Assembly (NCBI GenBank): GCA_027493935.1
Contig: JAOSJV010000012.1
Coordinates: 1 to 64,000 of the forward strand
Length of the DNA: 64,000 nucleotides
DNA from: Burkholderiales bacterium
GTDB taxonomy: Bacteria > Pseudomonadota > Gammaproteobacteria > Burkholderiales > SG8-39
Direction: 5' to 3'
Shown: one piece after another, positions 8,284 to 19,184 of the stretch
How positions within the stretch are numbered: the first letter of the stretch is position 1
Layout of the letters: each line of letters opens with the position of its first letter
The notes under the pieces: model-generated
What the model was told of the DNA's origin: nothing
Databases searched by the model: none
What the model saw: only the letters and a program-made list of their open reading frames with translations
Program-made: the position numbers and the translations under genes

Positions 8284-8667
8284 ATGACGGACAAGCAAGT
8301 GGCAGCGAAAGAGATCCCCGCGGCGGAGCGTAGCGAGCCGGAGCTCGTCCTGCGCCCGCCAGTGGACATCTACGAGGACGCCGAGGGCATCACCCTGCAG
8401 CTCGACATGCCCGGCGTCTCGCGGGACCGGCTCGACATCCAGGCCGACCGGAACGCGCTCGTGATCGAGGGGCGGGGCGCGATCGACATGCCGCAAGGCA
8501 TGGAAGCGCTCTACGCGGAGGTGCGCTCGACGAGCTTCCGGCGCAGCTTCGCACTCTCGAGCGAGCTCGAGCCCGAGAAGATCGAGGCGAACCTCCAGGA
8601 CGGCGTGCTCACGCTGCGCGTGCCGCGGCGCGCCGAGCTTCGTCCGCGCAAGATCGAGGTGCGGTAG
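8284..8667 (+). CDS. Hsp20-family small heat-shock protein (2)
   Basis: A 127-aa second small heat-shock protein. The alpha-crystallin domain (about residues 28-122) shows PPVDIYEDAEGITLQLDMPGV-like strands, STSFRRSFALSSELEPEKI and LQDGVLTLRVPR. It lacks the I-X-I oligomerisation tail in clear form; the C-terminus ends RPRKIEVR. GGAGGCAAGCC before the ATG is a good Shine-Dalgarno. It shares the operon with the preceding hsp20 but is quite divergent from it, suggesting different client or assembly roles. Confidence 0.9.
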   Translation: MTDKQVAAKEIPAAERSEPELVLRPPVDIYEDAEGITLQLDMPGVSRDRLDIQADRNALVIEGRGAIDMPQGMEALYAEVRSTSFRRSFALSSELEPEKIEANLQDGVLTLRVPRRAELRPRKIEVR

Positions 8668-9043
8668 GAATCCGAAGAACGAGCCCGCGCGCCGGTCCGG
8701 TGCCGCAAGGCGCGCCGTCGATGTCCCGCAGGCGTCAGCGGCTGCGCCCAGTCGGCACCTCAGGGCGCTCTTCCCTCCTCGCCGAGGAGGGTGCCGGCGT
8801 AGCCGGCGGGGGTGGGTGCGAGTGCGTCGCGCGGAGGCGCCAGCGGCTGCGCCGAACTGTGCACGGGTGTGGTTAGACCCGCGTAGAGAAGGGCGTGGCA
8901 GCGACCAGTGCCGGCGGACCACCGACCATCCTACGGCGACGACAGGCTTTGCAGCACCACGCGCCCGCCGCGGCCCGCATCGCTCCGCAACCGGCGCCGG
9001 GCGCCGCGCTATCATGGCCGCCGAGACGCGATGAGGACGACCG
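8668..9043. other. Non-coding gap with one REP-like palindrome
   Basis: 376 bp without a convincing gene. It holds one REP-like element at 8773-8820, described separately, whose CCCTCCTC-GCC-GAGGAGGG hairpin may end hsp20 transcription. The rest (8821-9043) shows nothing I can name. Confidence 0.5.
8773..8820 (-). repeat. REP-like double palindrome R1
   Basis: Read on the minus strand: CACCCCC, then GCCGGC-TAC-GCCGGC, then CCTCCTC-GGC-GAGGAGG. The same order (CACCACCCC, GC-rich 6-bp hairpin, CTCC/GGAG hairpin) occurs at 27915-27960 and 33431-33481. Confidence 0.65.
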
Positions 9044-10350
9044 ATGGCCTGCTGCCACTACTACATGCTGCAGGAGGGGGGCGACGCGGCCTTCACGATC
9101 AACGTGAGCCAGCTCACCTTCGGGCCGGGCGCGCTCGGCGAGGCGGGCGACCGGGCGCGCGAGCTCGGGCTGAAACGCGTCGCGCTCTTCACCGACAAGC
9201 GCCTCGCCGCGCTGCCGTTCGTCGAGACCGCACAGCGCTCGCTGCGCGACGCCGGGGTGGACTACGCCGTGTACGCCGACGTCGAGGTCGAGCCGACCGA
9301 CGCATCGTTCCAGGCCGCGGCTCGCTTCGCGCAGGAGGGCCGCTTCGACGGCTTCGTCTCGGTCGGCGGCGGCTCGGTGATCGACACCTGCAAGGCCGCC
9401 AACCTCTTCGCGACGCATCCGGCCGACTTCACTGCCTACGTCAACGCACCGATCGGCGAGGGGCGGCCGGTGCCCGCACCGCTCAGGCCGCACATCGCCT
9501 GTCCGACGACGAGCGGCACCGGCTCCGAGACCACCGGCGTGGCGGTATTCGACTTCGTCGCGAAGAAGCTGAAGACCGGCATCGCGAGCAAGCACATGAT
9601 CCCGACGATGGCGCTGGTGGATCCGGACACCGCCATGACGCTGCCCGGCACGGTGCTTGCCGCGACCGGCTTCGACGCGCTCTCGCACGCGCTCGAGTGC
9701 TACACCTGCCGCCCGCACACGATGCGGCCGAAGGCCGCGCGCGCGAGCGCCCGGCCGCTGTACAACGGCGCCAACCCGTGGAGCGACCTGCCGGCGCGCG
9801 AGGCGCTGCGCCTGATCGGGAAGTATCTCGTGCGCGCGGTGGGGGACCGCACCGACGCCGAGGCGCGCGGCCAGATGATGTACGCCGGCTCGCTCGCAGG
9901 CATGGCCTTCGGCAACGGCGGCTGCCACCTGCCGCACGGCATGTCCTACGCGGTCGCGGGTCAGGTGCGCGACTACCGCGCCGCGGACTACCCGCAGGCC
10001 CACCCGATGGTGCCGCACGGCATGGCGGTGATCCTGAATGCGCCGTCGGTCTACCGCTTCACCGCAGCCGCGTGCCCCGAGCGTCACCTCGACGGCGCGG
10101 CCGATCTCGGCGCCGAAGTGCGCGGCGCGACGCCCGCCGACGCCGGCGAGATCGTCGCCAAGCGCATTATCGCGATGATGCAGGCGACCGGCTTCCCGCA
10201 TGGGCTCGGGCGGTGGGCTATCGCGCGTCGGACGCCGAAGCGCTCGCCGAGGGCGCGTTTCCGCAAAAGCGCCTGATGGACAACTCGCCGCGCCCGGCGG
10301 GCAAGGAGGAGCTCGCCGAGCTCTTCCGCGGCGCGATGCGCTACTGGTAG
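9044..10350 (+). CDS. Hydroxyacid-oxoacid transhydrogenase-like iron-type alcohol dehydrogenase (frameshift)
   Basis: Group III (iron-type) alcohol dehydrogenase of the HOT/ADHFE1 group, which oxidises 4-hydroxybutyrate while reducing 2-oxoglutarate. The start MACCHYY with [15 protein letters not shown] is characteristic of this group, as are [14 protein letters not shown] (about 107-120), [10 protein letters not shown] and the metal ligands in [11 protein letters not shown] and [16 protein letters not shown]. One G is missing near 10210; restoring it continues [16 protein letters not shown] through to GAMRYW at 10350, giving 435 aa, a normal length. It is a single transcription unit. Substrate by family only. 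Confidence 0.82.
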
Positions 10351-10601
10351 GACGGCGCGGGCGTGGGGCGCCGCGGTAGAGGTCCATGTGCGATCCCCGG
10401 AGGGCGCGCCGCGGCCCCGGACCGAGGCGGCCGACGCGATGAGCGGGCGCACGATGCGGCTCATCAGCGCGGCGCGCGGTCCGGTCGCGCGCAGCCGCGA
10501 TCTCGCGGCGCGGGCGGCGGCCGCGGGGGCGCTCGTCGCTCCGCGCGCGACGCGTGGATGATCGCGTCGCCGCGCCGCTGCCGGGCGCTCACCACCCGAA
10601 C

Positions 10602-11057
10602 ATGCTCCTGATGCTCGACTTCGACGGCGTGCTGCACCCGCTCGATGCGTTCGACGCGCACGCATGGTACGGCGCGGGGCCGAGCCGGACCGCGCTGACG
10701 CGCTTCGCGCACGTACCCGCGCTCGCGCTCGCCCTCGTGCCCCACGCCGAGGTGCGCATCGTTATCAGCTCCTCGTGGCAGATCGCGTATCCGCTCGACG
10801 AGCTCAAGCAACGGATCGCGCCGCTCGGCGAGCGCGTGATCGCGGCGACCGGCGACGCCGGACCGACGCGCTACGCCTCGATCCGGCGCTGGCTCGAGAC
10901 GGCGCGGTACGATGGCGAGTGGGTGGCGCTCGACGACGACGACCGCGGCTGGCCGCGCGAGGAGCGCCACCGCCTGGTCTGGTGCGACCCGGACACCGGG
11001 CTGGACGCCGATACCCTCGGCGAGCTCGACCGCCGGATCGCGGCGATGCGGCGCTGA
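10602..11057 (+). CDS. HAD-like domain protein (Swiss-army-knife RNA-repair type)
   Basis: A 151-aa protein beginning MLLMLDFDGVLHPL, the DxD motif of haloacid-dehalogenase-type phosphohydrolases, with ISSSWQ (motif II serine) and VALDDDDRGW (motif IV acidic residues). The overall pattern fits the HAD domain found in Swiss-army-knife RNA-repair proteins, here as a stand-alone protein. An upstream in-frame ATG at 10554 exists, but motif I would then be pushed 16 residues inwards, so 10602 is preferred. It probably hydrolyses a phosphate; the substrate is unknown. The 250-bp gap before it (10351-10601) shows no convincing gene. Confidence 0.7.
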   Translation: MLLMLDFDGVLHPLDAFDAHAWYGAGPSRTALTRFAHVPALALALVPHAEVRIVISSSWQIAYPLDELKQRIAPLGERVIAATGDAGPTRYASIRRWLETARYDGEWVALDDDDRGWPREERHRLVWCDPDTGLDADTLGELDRRIAAMRR

Positions 11058-11078
11058 ACGGACGACACGGAGGCGGCG

Positions 11079-11989
11079 ATGCGGCATGCGGCAGTGATCG
11101 GCGGCGGCACGATGGGCGCCGACATCGCGGCGATCCTGGTCGCGGGCGGCTGGATGGCGCACGTCGTCGAGCCGAGCCCGGCAGGACGCGCGTCGCTCGG
11201 CCCGCGCGTGGCGAAGTCCTGCGGGCAGCTCGGCGCGCCGTTCGCCGCGGAACGGCTTGCCGTCCACGACGCCGCGGCGGCCGCGCCGTGGGCGGAGATC
11301 GATCTCGCGATCGAGTGCGCGCCCGAGGATCTGGCGCTGAAGCAGCGCGTCTTCGCCGAGCTCGAGCGTCTCGCGCGTCCCGACGCGACGCTCGCGAGCA
11401 ACGCCTCGAGCTTCCCGATCAGCGCCATCGCGCGCGGCCTCGCGACGCGCGCGCGCGCGTGCGGGCTGCACTTCTTCATGCCGGCGCACATCGTGCCGCT
11501 GGTCGAGGTGGTCCAGGGGAGGCGACCGATCCGGCGGTGTGCGAGCGGCTCGCCGCGACCATGCAATCGCTCGGCAAGGTGCCGGTGCTCGTGCGCAAGG
11601 ACATCCCCGGGTTTCTCGCGAACCGCATCCAGCACGCGCTCGCGCGCGAGGCGTTCTGGCTCGTCGACGAGGGCATCGCGAGCGCGGAGGACGTCGACAA
11701 GGCGGTGCGCTACGGTTTCGGCTTCCGCTTCGTCGCCGCCGGGCCGATCCTGCAGCGCGACCTCGCCGGGCTCGACGTCCACTGCGCTGCCTCGGCAACG
11801 ACCTTTCCGACGCTGAACAACAGTGCCGAGCCCGCCCGGTGCCTGCGCGAGCGGGTCGCGGCCGGCAAGCTCGGCGTGAAGAGCGGCGAAGGCTTCTACG
11901 AGTGGCCGCCCGAGCGCGTCGCCGCCGAGCGCGCGCGCTACGAGCGGGCGCTGCTCGACGCGCTCGCGATCCTCAAGCGCGAGGCGTGA
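11079..11989 (+). CDS. 3-hydroxyacyl-CoA dehydrogenase family protein (frameshift)
   Basis: NAD-dependent L-3-hydroxyacyl-CoA/3-hydroxyacid dehydrogenase. The Rossmann motif is AAVIGGGTMGADIAA (about residues 4-18), followed by ASNASSFPISAIA and GLHFFMPAHIVPLVEVV with the catalytic histidine, then the C-terminal helical domain from PGFLANRIQHALAREAFWLVDEG to KSGEGFYEW. One G is missing near 11516 (run of four instead of five); with it restored the protein is 303 aa. A catabolic role such as beta-oxidation of an aromatic or branched acyl-CoA is possible, but relatives include carnitine and other 3-hydroxyacid dehydrogenases. It converges on the next gene with a 3-bp gap. Confidence 0.8.
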
Positions 11990-11992
11990 GCT

Positions 11993-12916
11993 TCACGCCC
12001 GGAGCCCGGGCATCTCGAACCCGAGCGCCTGCAGCGTCCCGACCAACGCCGCCTGCTGCTCGGCCGTGAGCTCGACGAGCGGCGGGCGCACGGTGCGCCA
12101 GCCGGCGTCGCCGGCGTAGTGTGCGATGGCCGCCTTGAGCGCGGGGATCATCGACACTTGGGACTGCAGGATCTGGCGCACCGCGTCGATCGCGGCCTGC
12201 AGCGCTTCCGCTTCCGGCGTCTGCCATCCGCGGTAGGCCTTGTCGATGCCGTGCGGATTGACGTTCGCGCCGGCGGTGATGCAACCGGCGCCGCCCGCGC
12301 GCATGTTGCGCAACAGGAACACCTCGCTGCCGGCGAAGACGTCGAAGCCCTGCTTCGCAAAGGCGCCAAGCACGGACTGCGTGTTGTGCCAGTCGCCCGA
12401 GGAGTCCTTGATGCCGGCGACGATCCGCGGATAGCGCGCGACCAGCCGCTCGATCAGCGCGAGCGTGATCGGCACCTGGGCGACCGGCGGGATGTGGTAG
12501 AGGTAGAGTTGCAGCCGCTCGTCGGCGACGCGCTCGATCACCTCGGCGAAGCTCCTGAAGAGCCCCTCGTCCGGAACGCCCTTGTAGTAGAAGGGCGGCA
12601 GCATCAGCACGCCCGCGCAGCCGAGCTTCACCGCGTGCGCGGTGAGCCGGACCGAGTCGGTGAGCGCACAGCAGCCGGTGCCGGGCATCAGCCTGTCCGC
12701 GGGCACGCCGGCCTGGACGAGCTCCTCGAGCAGCATCATGCGCTCCTCGGCCGAGAGCGAGTTCGCCTCGCTGTTGGTGCCGAAGACCGCGAGCCCGCTG
12801 CAGCCGTGCGCGAGCAGCCACTTGCAGTGGCGCACGAACCGCGTCGCGTCGGGCGCGAGGTCCTCGGTGAACGGGGTGACGACGGGCGCGAGCACGCCCT
12901 TCAGTCGCTTGGTCAT
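11993..12916 (-). CDS. DapA/NAL-family aldolase or lyase
   Basis: A 307-aa TIM-barrel class I lyase of the dihydrodipicolinate synthase/N-acetylneuraminate lyase superfamily. Lys170 in VAGIKDSSGD is the Schiff-base lysine and Tyr140 in LYLYHIPP the proton relay. The substrate loop is GTNSEANSLS instead of the GTTGE of true DapA, and the surroundings are catabolic rather than lysine-biosynthetic, so cleavage or dehydration of a 2-keto acid is more likely. The start is MTKRLKGVLAPVVTPF at 12916. It lies 156 bp downstream of the LysR gene on the same strand and may be cotranscribed. Confidence 0.83.
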   Translation of the reverse strand: MTKRLKGVLAPVVTPFTEDLAPDATRFVRHCKWLLAHGCSGLAVFGTNSEANSLSAEERMMLLEELVQAGVPADRLMPGTGCCALTDSVRLTAHAVKLGCAGVLMLPPFYYKGVPDEGLFRSFAEVIERVADERLQLYLYHIPPVAQVPITLALIERLVARYPRIVAGIKDSSGDWHNTQSVLGAFAKQGFDVFAGSEVFLLRNMRAGGAGCITAGANVNPHGIDKAYRGWQTPEAEALQAAIDAVRQILQSQVSMIPALKAAIAHYAGDAGWRTVRPPLVELTAEQQAALVGTLQALGFEMPGLRA

Positions 12917-13072
12917 GGCTTGAGTTCCCTCGAGGGTTTCCGCAGGAAGATCGAAATCGAGGCCAGGGTCCGGGCGGAGCTTCGCACATCCGCGCGTCGG
13001 CGTGTGCACACCGCGGCCCGGCGGGCCGCCGCCGATCACCGGGCCACGCGCCCGCGCCGCGCCCGGCGCGCT

Positions 13073-13978
13073 TCACTTCTCGCCGTGGAGCTCGATCATG
13101 AGCTCGCGCAGCCAGCGGTTGCCCGGGTCCTGCTCGTGCCGGTCGTGCCACAGCAGCTTGACGTCGAACGCCGGCATCGGCAGCGGCAGCTCGAGCGTGC
13201 GCAAGCGCCGCAACCGGGCGCATGCGTGGGCGAGCTGCCACGGCACGGTGCAGACGAGGTCGGTGCGCTCGAGGATCATCGGCACGACCATGAAGTGCGG
13301 CACGCGCAGCGCGACGGCGTCGAGCAGCCCGTTCTCGGCGAGCATCTGCTCGACCACCTGGTGCCCGGTGCCCGACGAGGCGATCAGCACGTGCTGGGCC
13401 GCGCGGAACTGCGCGGCCGAGAGCGACTTGCCGATGCGCGGATGGCCGGCGCGCACGATGCACACGTAGCGGTCGCGGAACAGCCGCCGCTGCGCGATGC
13501 CGCCGCCGAGCTCGGGCATGAACCCGACCGCGAGGTCGAGCTCGCCCGCGGCGAGCGCGTCGCGGATCCCGGCGAGCGGATGCTGCACCACCTCGACGCG
13601 AGCGTGAGGCGCGTCGTCCTTCAGCCGCTCGAGCAGCGGCGGCAGGAACACCGTCTCGCCGATGTCGGACATGTGCAGCCGGAAGGTGCGGTCGGCGCGC
13701 GCCGGGTCGAACACGGTGCGCGCGCGCAGCGTGCGCTCGAGCAGGTCGAGCGCCTGGCGCACCGGGTCGGCGAGGCGCTGCGCGTACGGCGTCGGATGCA
13801 TGCCGCGCGGGGAGCGCACGAACAGCGGGTCGCCGAAGAGCTTGCGCAGCCGCGCAAGCGCGTTCGACATGGCGGGCTGCGAGAGCCCGATGCGCTCGCC
13901 GGCGAGCGTGACGCTGCGGTCGCGCAGCACCGCGTCGAAGACGCGCAGCAGGTTGAGATCGAGATTGTTGAGGTTCAC
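13073..13978 (-). CDS. LysR-family transcriptional regulator
   Basis: A 301-aa regulator with an N-terminal winged HTH (about 5-64, LDLNLLRVFDAVLRDRSVT, GLSQPAMSNALARLRKLFGDPLFVR) and a periplasmic-binding-fold effector domain. The sequence around FRLHMSDIGETVFLPPLL and the C-terminal HDRHEQDPGNRWLREL resembles the NahR/NodD/LinR branch, which often senses aromatic or organic acids. It is divergent from the TRAP transporter operon starting at 14138, with a 159-bp spacer holding a palindrome and a -35 element, so control of that operon is the obvious hypothesis. Confidence 0.88.
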   Translation of the reverse strand: MNLNNLDLNLLRVFDAVLRDRSVTLAGERIGLSQPAMSNALARLRKLFGDPLFVRSPRGMHPTPYAQRLADPVRQALDLLERTLRARTVFDPARADRTFRLHMSDIGETVFLPPLLERLKDDAPHARVEVVQHPLAGIRDALAAGELDLAVGFMPELGGGIAQRRLFRDRYVCIVRAGHPRIGKSLSAAQFRAAQHVLIASSGTGHQVVEQMLAENGLLDAVALRVPHFMVVPMILERTDLVCTVPWQLAHACARLRRLRTLELPLPMPAFDVKLLWHDRHEQDPGNRWLRELMIELHGEK

Positions 13979-14023
13979 GGCGGGTGCGCGGCGGGCGGCG
14001 GGAGCGCTTCACCCGACATTTCG

Positions 14024-15109
<1,086 letters not shown>

Positions 15110-15115
15110 CGCCGC

Positions 15116-15608
15116 ATGGACCGCGTCTACCGGCGCACGCTCGCGGGCGCCGCCGCCGTGGCTGCGCTCGTCCTCGGCGCCATGGCGGTCGCGGTCACCG
15201 CGGACGTGCTCGCGCGCAACGTCGGGCTCGGCACTCTGCCCTGGGTGCTGGAAGTCTCGAGTACTGCCTGCCCTCGCGACGTTCCTCGCGGCGCCGTGGC
15301 TGCTCATGCGCAACGAGCACGTGCGGCTCGACGTGCTGCTGCGCGCTCTCCCGGCGCGCCGCGCGCGCGCGCTCGACTTGGCCGCCAATCTGGTCGGGCT
15401 CGCGATCTGCCTGGTGCTCGTGGTCTACGGCGTACGCGCGGCGCTCGACTCGGCGCGCCAGGGCTCGATGGTCCTAAAGAGCGTCGTCTTCCCGGAGTGG
15501 TGGTTGTTCGCCCCGGTCGCGGCGTGCTTCGGGCTGCTCGCGATCGAGTTCGTGCGCCGGCTGGCCGGTCGCGCCGACGCGGCGCTCGGCGCCGGTCCGC
15601 ACGTCTGA
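15116..15608 (+). CDS. dctQ: TRAP transporter small permease (DctQ family, two frameshifts)
   Basis: Four-helix small membrane subunit of the TRAP transporter. The N-terminal helix LAGAAAVAALVLGAMAVAVTADV, RNEHVRLDVLLRALP and later helices VGLAICLVLVVYGVRAALDS and LFAPVAACFGLLAIEFVRRL fit DctQ. Between about 15253 and 15266 one G (in TCGGAG) and one C (in CTGCCCCTC) are missing; restoring them reads EVSEYCLPLATFLAAPWLL and yields 164 aa. It sits 6 bp after dctP and 12 bp before dctM. Confidence 0.8.
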
Positions 15609-15620
15609 GCCGCGGCCGCG

Positions 15621-16940
15621 ATGACATGGTGGCTCGCGGCGCTCGTCCTGTTCGGCTGCCTGTCGGCGCTGTTCGTCGCCGCGCTGCCGGCGGCGTTCGC
15701 GTTCCTCGGCATCAACATCGTCGGCGCCTGGTTGTGGCTCGGCGGGGATGCCGGGCTCATCCAGCTCGTGCGCAATGGTGTCGCGGCGATCTCCTCGTTC
15801 ACGCTCACGCCGATCCCGTTCTTCGTTCTGATGGGCGAGGTGCTGTTCCACACCGGCGTCGCGCTCAAGGCGATCGATGCGATCGACCGGCTCATCTGGC
15901 GGGTGCCGGGACGGCTCTCGGTGGTGGCGGTGGTGTCGGGCACGGTGTTCTCCGCGATCTCCGGCTCGACGATCGCGACCACGGCGCTCCTCGGCAGCCT
16001 GCTCCTGCCCGAGATGCTGCGGCGCGGCTACCATCCGAAAATGGCGATGGGCCCGATCATGGCGATCGGCGGCGTCGACATGCTGATCCCGCCTTCGGCG
16101 CTCGCGGTGCTGCTCGGCAGCCTGGCCGACATCTCGATCTCGCGGCTGCTGATCGCGGGCATCATCCCGGGTGCGCTGCTCGCGGCGCTCTTCGTCGGCT
16201 GGATCGTGGTCCGCGCGGTCATGCGCCCTGCGCTCGCGCCGGCGTTCGCGCACCAGGAGCTCCGGCCGTGGGAGCGCTGGAAGCCGCTGATCGTCTACGT
16301 CGTGCCGCTGGTGATGATCTTCGTGGTCGTGGTGGCGGCGATGGCGGCGGGCTGGGCGACGCCGACCGAGGCGGCCGCGCTCGGCGCGGTGGCGACTGTG
16401 CTGGTGGCGTGGATCTATCGCTCGCTCACCTGGTCCAACCTGATGCGCGCGCTGATGGGCACCGCGGCGATCTCGGGCGTGATCCTGTTCATCATCGTCG
16501 GCGCGACCACCTTCGCGCAGATACTCACCTTCTCCGGGGCGACCAACGGGCTGGTGAACGCGATTCGCGGGGCGGAGCTCGCCCCGGCGACGGTGCTCGG
16601 GCTGATGATGGTCATCCTGCTGGTGCTCGGGTGCTTCGTGGACCAGGTGAGCATGATGCTGATCGCGCTGCCGTTCTTCATGCCGCTTGTCGCCCTGTAC
16701 GGGTTCGACCCGGTCTGGTTCGGCGTGCTGTTCCTCATCTGCATGCAGCTCGGCCTGCTGACGCCGCCGTTCGGCATGCTGCTCTTCACGATGAAGAGCG
16801 TCGCGCCACCGCAGATCTCGATGAGCCAGGTCTATCACGCCGTGACACCCTACCTCGTGCTCGGACTGGCGATGCTGGTGATCGTGCTCCTCTTCCCGGG
16901 GCTCGCGACCTGGCTTCCCGACGTGCTGATCGGCAGATGA
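15621..16940 (+). CDS. dctM: TRAP transporter large permease (DctM family)
   Basis: A 439-aa sodium-coupled transport subunit with about 12 hydrophobic segments. Family markers are PIPFFVLMGEVLFHTG, VVSGTVFSAISGSTIATTALLGSLLLPEM, GGVDMLIPPSALAVLLG and the C-terminal repeat CFVDQVSMMLIALPFFMPL and QLGLLTPPFGMLLF. Two inverted structural repeats are recognisable. It is the last gene of dctPQM; iorA1 starts 28 bp later on the same strand, so transport and 2-oxo-acid oxidation are probably one transcription unit. Confidence 0.92.
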   Translation: MTWWLAALVLFGCLSALFVAALPAAFAFLGINIVGAWLWLGGDAGLIQLVRNGVAAISSFTLTPIPFFVLMGEVLFHTGVALKAIDAIDRLIWRVPGRLSVVAVVSGTVFSAISGSTIATTALLGSLLLPEMLRRGYHPKMAMGPIMAIGGVDMLIPPSALAVLLGSLADISISRLLIAGIIPGALLAALFVGWIVVRAVMRPALAPAFAHQELRPWERWKPLIVYVVPLVMIFVVVVAAMAAGWATPTEAAALGAVATVLVAWIYRSLTWSNLMRALMGTAAISGVILFIIVGATTFAQILTFSGATNGLVNAIRGAELAPATVLGLMMVILLVLGCFVDQVSMMLIALPFFMPLVALYGFDPVWFGVLFLICMQLGLLTPPFGMLLFTMKSVAPPQISMSQVYHAVTPYLVLGLAMLVIVLLFPGLATWLPDVLIGR

Positions 16941-16968
16941 CACGGCGCCTCGGACAAGGGACGTAGCG

Positions 16969-19093
16969 ATGGAACGAAGCTTCGCGAAGGAAGTCGAGCT
17001 GCTCAAGCTCGGCGACGGCCAGACCTTCCGCGGCGAGGGCATCCTCGCGGTGACCAAGGCGCTGCTGCAGTCGGGCGTGGCCTACGTCGGCGGCTACCAG
17101 GGCGCGCCGGTCTCGCACATGATGGACGTGCTGAACGATGCGCGCGACATTCTGGACGAGCTCGGCATCCACGTCGAGACGAACGCCTCCGAGGCCGGCG
17201 CGGCGGCGATGCTCGGCGCCTCGATCAACTATCCGCTGCGCGGCGCGGTGACCTTCAAGTCGACGGTCGGCACGAACGTCGCCTCCGACGCGCTGTCGAA
17301 CCTCGCCTCGGCCGGCGTGCGCGGCGGCGCGCTGGTGATCCTCGGCGAGGACTACGGCGAGGGCGCCTCGATCATCCAGGAGCGCAGCCACGCGTTCGCG
17401 ATGAAGTCGCAGATGTGGCTGCTCGACCCGCGGCCGAACCTGCCGATCATCACCCGCATGGTGGCGAAGGGCTTCGAGCTTTCCGAGGCGTCGAGCACCC
17501 CGGTGCTGCTCGAGCTCAGGATCCGCGCCTGCCACGTGCACGGCGAGTTTCCGACCAGAGCGAACGTCGCGCCGCCCTTCTCGCGCCGGCGCGTGCTCGA
17601 GGAGCCCGATTTCGACTACGGCCGCATCTGCCTGCCGCCGGCGACCTACATGCAGGAGAAGCACAAGGTCGAGGTGCGCTGGCCGGCGGCGGTGAGCTTC
17701 ATCGCCGCGAACGCGCTGAACGAGTTCTTCGACGGCCGCGCCGACGAGGTCGGCATCATCTGCCAGGGCGGCCTTTACAACGCGGTGGTGCGCGCGCTGC
17801 AGTGCCTCGGCCTCGCCGACGCTTTCGGCGTCGCCGCGGTCCCGATCTACTGCCTGAACGTCACCTACCCGCTCGTGCCCGAAGAGGTGACGCGCTTCTG
17901 CGCCGGCAAGCGCGCGGTGCTGATGGTCGAGGAGGGGCAGCCCGCCTACCTCGAGGATGCGCTGCACGCGATCCTGCGCAAGCGCGACCTGAAGACCGAG
18001 GTACACGGCAAGGACTGCCTGCCGATGGCCGGCGAGTACACCGGCGAAGTCGTGCTCGGCGGCCTCGCGCGCTGGCTCGGCAAAGGTCGCGCCGCGCGGC
18101 GTCGACGCCGCCGCGGTCGAGCGCACGCTCGAGGCGCTCACCGCGCCGAAGCGCCGGGCGGCCGAAGCGCTGGGCGCGCCGGTGCCGCCGCGCGCGCCGG
18201 GGTTCTGCGTCGGCTGCCCCGAGCGGCCGGTGTTCTCGGCGATGAAGCTGCTCGAGCGCGAGACCGGAAAGTTCCACGTGTCGGCCGACATCGGCTGTCA
18301 CACGTTCTCGACGCTGCCGCCGTTCAACATCGGCAACACCGTGCTCGGCTACGGCCTGGGACTCGCGTCGAACGCGGCGGTGAACTCCATGTTCGGCCGG
18401 CGCACGGTGACGATCATGGGCGACGGCGGCTTCTGGCACAACGGCCTCACCTCCGGCGTGGCGAGCGCGGCGTTCAACCGCGACGACGGCATCCTCGTCA
18501 TCATGAAGAACGGATACTCGTCGGCGACCGGAACGCAGAACATCCCCTCCTCGCCGCACCAGAGCGCGCACAAGGCGCGCGACATGTCGATCGAGCGCGC
18601 GCTCAAGAGTCTCGGCATCGGCTGGGTGAAGAACATCTACACCTACCGCGTCGCCGACATGCAGCGCGCGCTGAAGGAGGCCATGACGACGCGCTACGCC
18701 GGGCTCAAGGTCATCGTCGCCGACGCCGAGTGCCAGCTCGAGCGCCAGCGGCGGCTGCGCCCGCAGGTGGCAGAGCGGCTCAAGCGCGGCGAGCGCGTGG
18801 TGCGCGAGCGCTTCGGCGTGGACGAGGACGTGTGCACCGGCGATCACTCGTGCGTGCGCCTGTCCGGCTGCCCCTCGCTCACGGTGAAGCCGGCCGCCGA
18901 CCCGCTGAAGGTCGATCCGGTGGCCTACGTCAACAGCGGATGCGTGGGCTGCGGGCTGTGCGGCGAGGTGGCGCACGCGGCGGTGCTGTGCCCGTCGTTC
19001 TTCCGCGCCGAGATCGTGCAGAACCCGCGCGGGTGGGATCGCTTCGCGCACCGAGTGCGAAGCGCGGTGATCGGCTGGCTGCAGCCGGCATGA
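16969..19093 (+). CDS. iorA: Indolepyruvate ferredoxin oxidoreductase alpha subunit, copy 1 (frameshift)
   Basis: TPP-dependent large subunit that decarboxylates aryl-pyruvates to acyl-CoA with ferredoxin reduction. Domain order: pyrimidine-binding domain (FRGEGILAVTKALLQSGV, GGYQGAPVSHMMDV), transketolase-C-like middle domain (AVLMVEEGQPAYLEDAL), PP domain with the TPP/Mg motif GDGGFWHNGL...MKNGYSSATG, and a C-terminal Fe-S segment with CVGCGLC and a following CPS. One extra A near 18084 breaks the frame; corrected length is 707 aa. The last 122 codons and downstream spacer are identical at DNA level to copy 2. Whether copies 1 and 2 form alternative enzymes with the single iorB or one mixed complex is unknown. 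Confidence 0.87.
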
Positions 19094-19154
19094 ACGAACA
19101 TATGCCGCGGAGACGCAGGGCACGCGGAGAACCGATCTCTGCGCCCCCCGCGCC
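18727..19154 (+). repeat. 428-bp perfect direct repeat, copy 1
   Basis: Bases 18727-19154 are identical to 20971-21398 (constant offset 2244). The repeat covers the iorA1 3' end, its stop codon and 61 bp of spacer, including GCCGCGGAGACGCAGGGC at 19104, the left arm of an imperfect inverted repeat that ends in TCTCTGCGCCCCCCGCGCC. Identity stops abruptly on both sides (C/G mismatch before, G/T after). Confidence 0.95.
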
Positions 19155-19184
19155 GCCGCGGCTGAGTCGTTTCGAGGTTCGCTG

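Noticed and set aside
10351..10601. Small open frames before the HAD gene (for example starting near 10440)
   Set aside because: Composition is Arg/Ala-rich with no ribosome-binding site and no recognisable motif; the gap is short and shows nothing else.
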